A DNA stretch of 64,000 bases from DATAUD01 sp036501665. Its GTDB lineage: Bacteria > Verrucomicrobiota > Verrucomicrobiia > Limisphaerales > Palsa-1400. The notes beneath the pieces were generated by a model. That model was not told the DNA's origin, did no database searches, and worked only from the letters and a program-made list of their open reading frames with translations. Numbering within the stretch: position 1 is the stretch's first letter; the number at the start of each line of letters is the position of its first letter. A program made the translations under genes and the position numbers. Below are positions 1 through 7,457 of the stretch, piece by piece. The stretch is taken from positions 1 to 64,000 of the forward strand of contig DASXZW010000061.1 in the NCBI GenBank assembly GCA_036501665.1, written 5' to 3'.

Positions 1-3000
1 GAAACCACTGTCGCGCCTTGTGTGCCGGTGACATCGCCCGCGAGTGAACCGGAGAAGCTGGTTGCTGTCGTTGCCGTGGTCGCTGTGGTGGCGTTGCCAT
101 TGAGGCTCCCGGCAAACGTTCCGCTAATCTGATTGGCCGTGTTAGTCGCCACTATAACATTTGCCAAATTGTTGGAAGCGTTAAGGAAGAATACGTTGGT
201 TAGAAGAGTATTTGCCAGTGTTCCCGTAATTGAAGAGCCAGGAATGTTGGTCAATCCAACGCCATTGCCGGTGAAATTGGTCGCCGTTAAGGTTCCAGCA
301 GCGAAGCTTCCAGTGGCATCGCGCTCAACAAGGGTGTTTGCCGTATTTGCGCTAGCAGCCCCGTTGGCAGCGAGAGCGCCGCTGGCCACGTTCGCGGCGC
401 TTTGTCCCCCGACGCTGGAAACCACAGTCGCACTCTGTGTGCCGGTGACATCGCCCGCAAGGGAACCGGAGAAGCTGGTTGCTGTCGTTGAGGAGGCGGC
501 ATTGCCGTTGAGACTGCCGTTGAACGTTCCACTGAGTTGATTGGCAGCGTTAGTAGCCACCACAACATTGGTCAGGTTGTTGGAGGCGCTGAGGAAGAAC
601 ACGTTGGTTAGAAGAGTATTTGCCAGTGTGCCGGTGATTGAAGAGCCAGGAACATTTGTCAAACCAACACCATTGCCGGTAAAATTGGTCGCTGTTATGG
701 TTCCTGCAGCGAAGCTTCCTGTGGCATCGCGCAGAACGATCTTGCTTGCCGTGTTCGCGCTGGCAGCCCCGTTTGCAGCGAGAACGCCGCTGGCCACGTT
801 CGCGGCGCTTTGTCCCCCGACGCTGGAAACCACTGTTGCGCCCTGTGTGCCCGCGACATCACCTGCGAGTGAACCGGAGAAACTGGTTGCTGTCGTTGCC
901 GTGGTCGCTGTGGTGGCGTTGCCATTGAGGCTGCCGGTGAAGGTTCCGCTAATCTGATTGGCCGTGTTTGTGGCTACCACAACATTGGTTAGATTATTGG
1001 AAGCATTCAGGAAGAACACGTTGGTTAGAAGAGTATTTGCCAATGTTCCTGTGATGGAAGAGCCTGGAATGTTGGTCAAACCACTGCCGTTGCCGGTGAA
1101 ATTGGTGGCTGTGACCGTTCCCGCCGAAAAGCTTCCTGTGGCATCGCGCTCAACGATGGTGTTTGCAGTGTTCGCGCTCGCAGCCCCGTTTGCAGCGAGG
1201 GCGCCGCTGGCCACGTTCGCGGCGCTTTGTCCCCCGACGCTGGAAACCACAGTCGCACTCTGTGTGCCGGTGACATCGCCCGCAAGGGAACCGGAGAAGC
1301 TGGTTGCTGTCGTTGAGGAGGCGGCATTGCCGTTGAGGCTGCCGATGAACGAACCGCTAATCTGGTTGGCCAGATTGGTCGCCACCAGGATATTGGGCAG
1401 GTTGTTCGAAGCACTCAGGAAGAACACATTCGTCAAGAGCGCATCATCCAATGTTCCTGTGATGGAAGAGCCGGGAATGTTGGTCAAACCGATGCCATTG
1501 CCGGTGAAGCTGGTGGCTGTGACCATTCCCGCAGCGAAGCTTCCAGTGGCATCGCGCTCAACCAGGGTGTTTGCCGTGTTTGCGCTCGCAGCCCCGTTGG
1601 CGGCGAGAGTTGCGCTGGCCACGTTCGCGGCGCTTTGTCCCCCGACACTCGAAACCACAGTCGCACTCTGTGTGCCGGTGACATCGCCCGCAAGCGAACC
1701 GGAGAAGCTGCCTGCTGTCGTTGAGGAGGCGGCATTGCCGTTGAGACTGCCGGTAAACGTTCCGCTAATCTGGTTGGCCGTGTTAGTCGCCACTATAACA
1801 TTTACCAAATTGTTGGAGGCGCTAAGGAAGAACACATTGGTCAACAGCGCATCATCCAATGTTCCTGTGATGGAAGAGCCGGGAATGCTGGTCAAACCAC
1901 TGCCATTGCCGGTGAAGTTGGTGGCTGTGACCGTTCCCGCAGAGAAGCTTCCAGTGGCATCGCGCTCAACAAGGGTGTTTGCCGTATTTGCGCTAGCAGC
2001 CCCGTTGGCAGCGAGAGTGCCGCTGGCCACGTTCGCAGCGCTTTGCCCGCCGACGCTCGAAACCACTGTTGCGCTCTGTGTGCCTATCACATCGCCTGCG
2101 AGTGAACCGGAGAAGCTGCCTGCTGTCGTTGCCGTGGTCGCTGTGGTGGCGTTGCCATTGAGGCTCCCGGCAAACGTTCCGCTAATCTGATTGGCCGTGT
2201 TTGTGGCTACCACAACGCTGGTTAGATTATTGGAAGCATTCAGGAAGAACACGTTGGTTAGAAGAGTGTTTGCCAGCGTCCCGGTGATGGAAGAACCAGG
2301 AATGTTGGTCAATCCAACGCCATTGCCGGTGAAGTTGGTGGCTGTGACCGTTCCAGCGGCGAAGCTTCCTGTGGCATCGCGCTCAACGAGGGTGTTTGCC
2401 GTATTTGCGCTTGAGGCCCCGTTGGCAGCGAGAGTTGCGCTGGCCACGTTCGCGGCGCTTTGCCCGCCGACACTCGAAACCACCGTCGCACTCTGTGCGC
2501 CGGTGACATCGCCCGCAAGGGAACCGGAGAAGCTGCCTGCCGTGATTGCCGTGGTTGCTGTCGCCGCATTGCCATTGAGGCTCCCGGTGAACGTTCCGCT
2601 AATCTGGTTGGCAAGATTGGTCGCTACGAGGACGTTGGCCAGATTGTTGGAAGCGTTAAGGAAGAACACGTTGGTTAGGAGGGTATTTGCCAGCGTGCCG
2701 GTGATGGAAGAACCTGGAACATTGGTCAAACCAACACCGTTGCCGGTGAAGTTGGTGGCTGTGACCGTTCCCGCAGAGAAGCTTCCATTGGAATCGCGCA
2801 CAATAATGGTGTTTGCCGTGTTCGCGCTCGCAGCCCCGTTGGCGGCGAGGGCGCCGCTGGCCACGTTCGCGGCGCTTTGCCCCCCGACACTCGAAATCAC
2901 AGTCGCACTCTGTGCGCCGGTGACATCGCCCGCGAGCAAACCGGAGAAGCTGGTTGCTGTCGTTGCCGTGGTCGCTATGGTGGCGTTGCCATTGAGGCTC

Positions 3001-4187
3001 CCGGTAAACGTTCCGCTAATCTGATTGGCCGTGTTTGTGGCTATCACAACGTTGGTTAGATTATTGGAAGCATTCAGGAAGAACACGTTGGTTAGAAGAG
3101 TATTTGCCAGTGTGCCGGTGATGGAAGAGCCAGGAATGTTGGTCAAACCAACACCGTTGCCGGTGAAGTTGGTTGCTGTTATGGTTCCCGCAGAGAAGCT
3201 TCCAGTGGCATCGCGCAGAATAATGGTGTTTGCCGTGTTCGCGCTTGCAGCCCCGTTGGCGGCCAGCACACCGCTGGCCACGTTCGCGGCGCTTTGGCCA
3301 CCGATGCTCGAAACCACAGTCGCACTCTGTGTGCCGGTGACATCGCCAGCGAGGGAGCCAGAGAAACTGGCTGCTGTCGTTGAGGAGGCGGCATTGCCGT
3401 TGAGACTGCCGGTCAATGTTCCACTGAATTGATTGGCCGGATTGGTCGCCACCAGGATATTGGGCAGGTTGTTCGAAGCACTCAGGAAGAACACATTCGT
3501 CAAGAGCGCATCATCCAATGTTCCTGTGATGGAAGAGCCGGGAATGTTGGTCAAACCAATGCCATTGCCGGTGAAGCTGGTGGCTGTGACCATTCCCGCA
3601 GCGAAGCTTCCAATGGCATCGCGCTCAACCAGGGTGTTTGCCGTGTTTGCGCTCGCAGCCCCGTTGGCGGCGAGAGTTGCGCTGGCCACGTTCGCGGCAC
3701 TTTGTCCCCCGACACTCGAAACCACAGTCGCACTCTGTGTGCCGGTGACATCGCCCGCAAGGGAACCGGAGAAATTTGTCGTGCTTGCAGCTTCGCCTGC
3801 TGTAGTTGCGTAGATGGCATAAGGCGCCGGAAACACTTGAAGCCGTGGCAACAAAATGTTGAACGCGCCGCTGCCATTGGTGCGCACGCCTAATTCGAGC
3901 CACCACGTTTGCCCTGCAAAAACGCCCGGACCAAAATCCAGCAAGGTCGCGAATTGTCCACTACTGACGGTGACCCCCAGATTGGTTACCGTAAAGGTCG
4001 CTGAAGGTCCGCCGGAGGGCGACGCGTATAGGGAAAAAGTCATATCAAACGCGCCACAAGCGGGACTGCCAGACTCGTCCAGCCTGCCCTGATAGGTGAA
4101 AGCGGTCCCTTGTGCAGGGGCCTCAACGAGACTACACAGCAACCCCATCACCACCATGGTGAAAAGGCTTTTAGAAAATATATTCAT
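1..4187 (-). CDS. Exported tail-fibre-like tandem-repeat protein (C-terminus beyond window)
   Basis: Reading the minus strand from the ATG at 4187 gives an open frame of 1,395 codons that leaves the window at base 1, so the C-terminus is missing. A signal peptide (MNIFSKSLFTMVVMG...EAPAQ) is followed by a module starting 'GTAFTYQGRLDESGSPACGA' with 'GQTWWLELGVRTNGSGAF' and 'FPAPYAIYA' (about residues 27-125). This entry module is familiar from large verrucomicrobial exported proteins. From about residue 130 onward the protein is ~137-residue units containing 'SLAGDVTGTQSATVVSSVGG', 'FTGNGSGLTNIPGSSITGTL' and 'LTNVFFLNASNNL'. Such units resemble phage tail-fibre and adhesin shafts. Surface or secreted location is inferred, and function is unknown. 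The long plus-strand open frames here are antisense shadows. The ribosome site is weak, but the signal peptide fixes the start. Confidence 0.85.
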   Translation of the reverse strand, partial: MNIFSKSLFTMVVMGLLCSLVEAPAQGTAFTYQGRLDESGSPACGAFDMTFSLYASPSGGPSATFTVTNLGVTVSSGQFATLLDFGPGVFAGQTWWLELGVRTNGSGAFNILLPRLQVFPAPYAIYATTAGEAASTTNFSGSLAGDVTGTQSATVVSSVGGQSAANVASATLAANGAASANTANTLVERDAIGSFAAGMVTATSFTGNGIGLTNIPGSSITGTLDDALLTNVFFLSASNNLPNILVATNPANQFSGTLTGSLNGNAASSTTAASFSGSLAGDVTGTQSATVVSSIGGQSAANVASGVLAANGAASANTANTIILRDATGSFSAGTITATNFTGNGVGLTNIPGSSITGTLANTLLTNVFFLNASNNLTNVVIATNTANQISGTFTGSLNGNATIATTATTATSFSGLLAGDVTGAQSATVISSVGGQSAANVASGALAANGAASANTANTIIVRDSNGSFSAGTVTATNFTGNGVGLTNVPGSSITGTLANTLLTNVFFLNASNNLANVLVATNLANQISGTFTGSLNGNAATATTAITAGSFSGSLAGDVTGAQSATVVSSVGGQSAANVASATLAANGASSANTANTLVERDATGSFAAGTVTATNFTGNGVGLTNIPGSSITGTLANTLLTNVFFLNASNNLTSVVVATNTANQISGTFAGSLNGNATTATTATTAGSFSGSLAGDVIGTQSATVVSSVGGQSAANVASGTLAANGAASANTANTLVERDATGSFSAGTVTATNFTGNGSGLTSIPGSSITGTLDDALLTNVFFLSASNNLVNVIVATNTANQISGTFTGSLNGNAASSTTAGSFSGSLAGDVTGTQSATVVSSVGGQSAANVASATLAANGAASANTANTLVERDATGSFAAGMVTATSFTGNGIGLTNIPGSSITGTLDDALLTNVFFLSASNNLPNILVATNLANQISGSFIGSLNGNAASSTTATSFSGSLAGDVTGTQSATVVSSVGGQSAANVASGALAANGAASANTANTIVERDATGSFSAGTVTATNFTGNGSGLTNIPGSSITGTLANTLLTNVFFLNASNNLTNVVVATNTANQISGTFTGSLNGNATTATTATTATSFSGSLAGDVAGTQGATVVSSVGGQSAANVASGVLAANGAASANTASKIVLRDATGSFAAGTITATNFTGNGVGLTNVPGSSITGTLANTLLTNVFFLSASNNLTNVVVATNAANQLSGTFNGSLNGNAASSTTATSFSGSLAGDVTGTQSATVVSSVGGQSAANVASGALAANGAASANTANTLVERDATGSFAAGTLTATNFTGNGVGLTNIPGSSITGTLANTLLTNVFFLNASNNLANVIVATNTANQISGTFAGSLNGNATTATTATTATSFSGSLAGDVTGTQGATVV
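131..3432 (-). repeat. Tandem array of eight complete 408-420 bp coding repeats
   Basis: Complete units lie near 131-540, 541-957, 958-1366, 1367-1776, 1777-2190, 2191-2610, 2611-3024 and 3025-3432, with partial units at 1-130 and about 3433-3795. All lengths are multiples of three, so the minus-strand frame is kept. Two sub-types alternate irregularly. One has 'LANTLLTNVFFLNASNN'; the other has 'LDDALLTNVFFLSASNN' (units 1367-1776, 1777-2190 and 3433-3795). A second variable spot carries either 'ASSTTATSFSGS' or 'ATTATTATTATSFSGS'-like spacers, which explains most of the length variation. Confidence 0.9.
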
Positions 4188-4474
4188 TTGTAGGGCAGTT
4201 AACGTGGACCCCCCGGCTTCTCTGGTGTACCAATTAGCCAACTTATCGGCTCGACCAGTGTTTCTCTTTAGCCGGAAAGAATTGGTACACTTATCTTTAG
4301 CGATGTACCGTCGGCTTCGCCGGGGTCGGTTGGGGCGCGTGACGAGTGCTTCTTTCTCGCGTCGCCAAGGTGTCGGTCAACGATCGCCTTGACGCCGAAG
4401 ATTGCAGCAGGAGTTGTTTTAGCAAATTATTTTCATTATTGACCCCAAACCCACGCAGGCGTTACCTATCATTC
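4188..4474. other. Intergenic, promoter region of the repeat-protein gene
   Basis: This stretch lies between the start of the minus-strand repeat protein and the likely start of the plus-strand small gene. It must hold the promoter of at least the former. I see no convincing sigma-70 boxes, hairpin or repeat in it. A frame open from 4346 lies upstream of the chosen small-gene start, but its residues look non-coding. Confidence 0.4.
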
Positions 4475-4849
4475 ATGCCAGAAAATGCGGCAGGATCTGA
4501 AAGAATGATCTCCGAGTCAGGGTCAACTCCCGATTTGAAGTCGCATTACTGTGAACGGTTCAACTGCCCGTCCGCCAAGTTTGAACGTCGTGCATTGCGT
4601 AAATGCTTATACCTTCATGCCAGAATTTTTGCGCCCTTGCTGCGCTTGCTCATACCGGGTTGTTTCAAACGCGACCGCGAATTCATCGAGTATTTTGGTA
4701 AGGCCAAAAGCCGTCCCGAAGCGATGGCTGAAATCGCCGATTTGCATTACCTGGATCGCGCCGAGCCAACGATTATCCGCAGGTCATTGCGCATCCGCGT
4801 TTCGCTCCGCAAAGCTAGAAAATTAGCTCACGCCTTATTGCCAGATTAG
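4475..4849 (+). CDS. Small conserved hypothetical protein with cysteine-rich N-terminus
   Basis: About 124 residues from ATG 4475; ATG 4505 is an equally possible start, with purine-rich 'gaaag' just upstream. The core runs from 'YCERFNCPSAKFERRALRKC' through 'ARIFAPLLRLLIPGCFKRD', 'EFIEYFGKAKSRPEAMAEI' and 'LRIRVSLRKARKLAHALL'. The pattern (a short CxxxxC opening, a hydrophobic patch, then a basic helical tail) reminds me of a recurring verrucomicrobial protein of about 110 residues with no known role; that is memory, not a search. The frame is open from 4346, but the first 43 codons look non-coding. The gene is tail-to-tail with the propeller remnant and their stop codons overlap. Confidence 0.6.
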   Translation: MPENAAGSERMISESGSTPDLKSHYCERFNCPSAKFERRALRKCLYLHARIFAPLLRLLIPGCFKRDREFIEYFGKAKSRPEAMAEIADLHYLDRAEPTIIRRSLRIRVSLRKARKLAHALLPD

Positions 4850-5001
4850 GGTGACTTGATGTCGTAGCAGAGGATCAGGTCCTGGTCGCGGAGGTAGTGC
4901 GGGCCGTTCCATTGCGGCCAATCGTCGGCGAGCGCGGAGATTGCGGGGCCAAGAAGAAGACAAAGTGCGAGAAACCCGGACAAAGCTGAAGCGCGTTTCA
5001 T
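4846..5001 (-). pseudogene. Internally deleted remnant of a secreted PQQ-like beta-propeller gene
   Basis: This 51-codon minus-strand frame starts with a good signal peptide (MKRASALSGFLALCLLLGPA...ALA) and then 'DDWPQWNGP'. That is the usual mature N-terminus of secreted outer-membrane-assembly-like (PQQ repeat) propellers, normally 'DWPQWRGP'. It goes straight on to 'YLRDQDLILCYDIKSP' and a stop, which resembles the typical C-terminal last blade of the same family ('YLRDQDxLxCYDV'). About 350-400 residues of propeller would be missing between them. The simplest reading is an in-frame internal deletion that kept both ends. Whether the mini-gene is still expressed is unknown. The glycosidase gene immediately upstream stops at 5017, 15 bp away. 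Confidence 0.65.
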
Positions 5002-5016
5002 ACCTTGGAACAAATC

Positions 5017-6333
5017 TCATCGCGTGGCGAATATCAAGTACAACGGGCTTTCATCCACGGTCAGATTTAGATTGCGGAACGCGTCTTGATACGCAGACGA
5101 ACTGCCGGGCGATTCCTTTTCACCAAAACGCATTCGATGCGCTTCGAGCAGCCTGCCGGGAGTTGTTTTAAAGGTTGTGGTAAACTTTTGGCCATCGCCC
5201 GTCGGCGACCATGCCACCCAGACTATCCTCTTGGTCTCATTGGTGTATTCCTGAACTTGCAGCGATCCAGGTTGGTTTTCGACGATGCGCGAGAAACGGA
5301 ATTGGCCGATTGTGCGCTGTAATTGTTCGAGCGCGTAGAAAGCGGGCTTGGGCTTGAAGTGCCTTGTAATGCCCGAACTGGCGTGCAAGCCAGGTTCATC
5401 TTCGTCGTTGAAATAGTAGAGATAAGCGCGGTCAATCGGCATGGTTGAAAACACCAGAAATGATCGCACGAGCCACTGCGCTTGCTGGGTATCGGTTACG
5501 CCGACCCATTTTGCGAAGTCGCCGGTCGCAGGAGCGGGCTTAGTCGTGCTGTCGTAGCCGAATTCGGTCACCCAGACTTCTTTGCCGGGCGCATGAGCGT
5601 CGCGCCAATTGCAGATGTTCGTAATATCCTGGAGGTAATGCGGCAGCTTCGGGTCTTCGGGAAAACTTCTGCGCCACGTCGGCCAGTTTTCGAGCATGGC
5701 GTAAGTGTGGACATTGAGAACGTCGAATGACTCCGGAAATTTTTCCACGCAGGAAACATTTTTCGCGTAGTCGTTTGATTTTCCGGTGGTGACGTAGCAG
5801 GTGGCGATTTTCAATTTCGGATCGCCGGCGCGAATGCCTTCGGACATCGCCGTGAAAATGCGCGTGTAATCAAGGTCGCTCCATTTGCCGGGTTCGTTGC
5901 CGATTTCGACGGAATCCACCAAATGGCGATTTCCCGAAGGGCCGAATTCTCGCGCGAACGACTGGCCGTAGGCTTTTGCATCGGGTTCCAGGTGCGTCCA
6001 ATCGGCCAGTTTGACTGTCTCGAACATGAGGGAGACATCGATGATCCAACCTTTTGCGCGCCACGAGCCGTAAATGCTGTTCCAATCCACGCCGTTCTTC
6101 GCTTGCGGAAATGGCGGCAAGACGGAGGTGTTCTTTCCCAAATCCCATTCGACGGGATGATAGTCGCGAACGAGGCTGCAAACGGGATGATAAATATCAG
6201 GATTGAAACTGACAGTGTGGCCGTTGATTCCGATAAATTCGCGCATCAGCGGGCGTTGCGGTTGGCCGCTGGCGACGAATGCGCCAAGCATAAATAGGAT
6301 GGCGCGGGCGAGAATCGGCGTTATGCTTTTCAT
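5017..6333 (-). CDS. Secreted clan GH-A-like glycoside hydrolase
   Basis: 438 residues from ATG 6333; the frame is open further upstream but no signal peptide starts there. A signal peptide covers residues 1-23 (ends FVASG). The TIM-barrel hallmarks are visible: 'DSVEIGNEPGKW' places Asn146-Glu147 as the acid/base of a clan GH-A enzyme, and 'KEVWVTEFGYDS' places Glu257 as the nucleophile on a later strand. 'YLYYFNDEDEPGLHASSG' and the C-terminal all-beta part fit GH39/GH5-like secreted enzymes. The substrate cannot be read from sequence. It is divergent from deoC (98 bp between starts) and precedes the propeller remnant, so it may once have shared an operon with it. Confidence 0.7.
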   Translation of the reverse strand: MKSITPILARAILFMLGAFVASGQPQRPLMREFIGINGHTVSFNPDIYHPVCSLVRDYHPVEWDLGKNTSVLPPFPQAKNGVDWNSIYGSWRAKGWIIDVSLMFETVKLADWTHLEPDAKAYGQSFAREFGPSGNRHLVDSVEIGNEPGKWSDLDYTRIFTAMSEGIRAGDPKLKIATCYVTTGKSNDYAKNVSCVEKFPESFDVLNVHTYAMLENWPTWRRSFPEDPKLPHYLQDITNICNWRDAHAPGKEVWVTEFGYDSTTKPAPATGDFAKWVGVTDTQQAQWLVRSFLVFSTMPIDRAYLYYFNDEDEPGLHASSGITRHFKPKPAFYALEQLQRTIGQFRFSRIVENQPGSLQVQEYTNETKRIVWVAWSPTGDGQKFTTTFKTTPGRLLEAHRMRFGEKESPGSSSAYQDAFRNLNLTVDESPLYLIFATR

Positions 6334-6430
6334 CTTGAGAGATTGCTCGTGCGGGCGTTCATATTCAAAGTGATTGAGAACCAGAAACGAGAAATAGCCC
6401 AGCCATTTTCGCGAAACTAACAAGACCAAG

Positions 6431-7225
6431 ATGAAATACACTTACGAAGAGCTCGCCAGGATGATTGACCACTCGCTGCTGCACCCAACGTTGACGGATG
6501 CTGAGTTTGAGGAAGGTTGCAAAATTGCTGTCAAATACGGCGTCGCATCGGTTTGCATCAAGCCATATGCGATTAAACGCGCTGTTGAACTGTTGCGCGG
6601 GACGGGCGTTTTGGTCGGGTGCGTCATCGGTTTTCCTCACGGGAACAGCACCACGGAATCGAAGCGTTACGAAACCGAGTTGGCGTGCAAGGACGGTGCG
6701 GTGGAGATCGATATGGTTATTAACATCGGCAAGGCTTTGAGCGGTGATTGGGATTATGTCGAGCGCGATATCAAGGCGGTTTGTGATGAAGCCCATTCGC
6801 GCGGTGCGAAGGTCAAGGTGATTTTCGAGAACGATTATCTGAGCGATGGCGGCGCAGGGCTCAGTGGCGACGATTTCAAGCGGAAGCTTTGCCAGATCAG
6901 CGAGCGTGCGGGGGCGGATTGGGTGAAGACTTCGACCGGCTACGGATTCGTCAAAGGCGCGGATGGAAAATACAGTTATCGCGGCGCAACCGAGGCGGAC
7001 GTGAAACTGATGCGCGCCGCGTGTTCGCCGAAAGTGCAGGTGAAAGCTGCCGGCGGAGTGCGTGATTTGGACGGTCTAATCCTTGTACGGGATCTTGGGG
7101 CGAGTCGATGCGGGGCCAGCGCGACAGTGGCGATGTTGGACGAATATCACAAGCGCGCCGCGGCGGAGAAAGCTTCCGGCACGGAGACAAAAGGCAAAGG
7201 GACCTTGGGCGGCGGGGGTTACTAG
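6431..7225 (+). CDS. deoC: Deoxyribose-phosphate aldolase
   Basis: 264 residues. Class I aldolase that reversibly splits 2-deoxyribose-5-phosphate into glyceraldehyde-3-phosphate and acetaldehyde in deoxynucleoside catabolism; cytoplasmic. The catalytic set is present: Asp94 in 'EIDMVINIG', the Schiff-base Lys166 in 'WVKTSTGYG' and Lys205 in 'VQVKAAGGVR'. The N-terminal 'IDHSLLHPTLTDAE' is the family opening. The last ~20 residues (ETKGKGTLGGGGY) are a low-complexity tail beyond the usual end. No other nucleoside-catabolism gene is adjacent. The gene stands alone on the plus strand, divergent from the glycosidase. Confidence 0.95.
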   Translation: MKYTYEELARMIDHSLLHPTLTDAEFEEGCKIAVKYGVASVCIKPYAIKRAVELLRGTGVLVGCVIGFPHGNSTTESKRYETELACKDGAVEIDMVINIGKALSGDWDYVERDIKAVCDEAHSRGAKVKVIFENDYLSDGGAGLSGDDFKRKLCQISERAGADWVKTSTGYGFVKGADGKYSYRGATEADVKLMRAACSPKVQVKAAGGVRDLDGLILVRDLGASRCGASATVAMLDEYHKRAAAEKASGTETKGKGTLGGGGY

Positions 7226-7306
7226 ATCACGGACCCATACAAGCCGCCCCAGGCTCCGCGTGCATACGAGAATCGAGGATTGCTGTGCGTTACGCCGGTG
7301 CGGGCT

Positions 7307-7359
7307 CAATTCGTCAATCAGTGATTGACGAATTGGAAGCTCCTTGCATCCAGTGCAAG
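7307..7359. repeat. Two adjacent inverted repeats between deoC and the RCC1 gene
   Basis: A 14-bp perfect inverted repeat (CAATTCGTCAATCA, one central G, then its complement) spans 7307-7335. A smaller hairpin, CTTGCA-tccag-TGCAAG, follows at 7343-7359. The first has essentially no loop, so it is more like a cruciform or a dimeric protein site than a terminator. There is no T-run after either. They lie 80-130 bp downstream of deoC and about 100 bp upstream of the RCC1 gene. Confidence 0.6.
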
Positions 7360-7457
7360 CAAGCGAGGCGGCGACGACGCTCAATGCTTCGGTTTGTCTC
7401 TTAAATTTCTTGATACGGTGCGCTTGTGTGGGATAAGTAAGCCCAGGGCCGAAAATC

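Noticed and set aside
131..3432. CRISPR-like appearance of regular repeats
   Set aside because: The units are over 400 bp, all are coding, and there are no short repeats with unique spacers.
133..3813. Plus-strand frames of 126-410 codons with repetitive products
   Set aside because: They are antisense to the minus-strand repeat protein, which has a signal peptide, a known entry module and sensible repeats. High-GC repeats leave several frames open.
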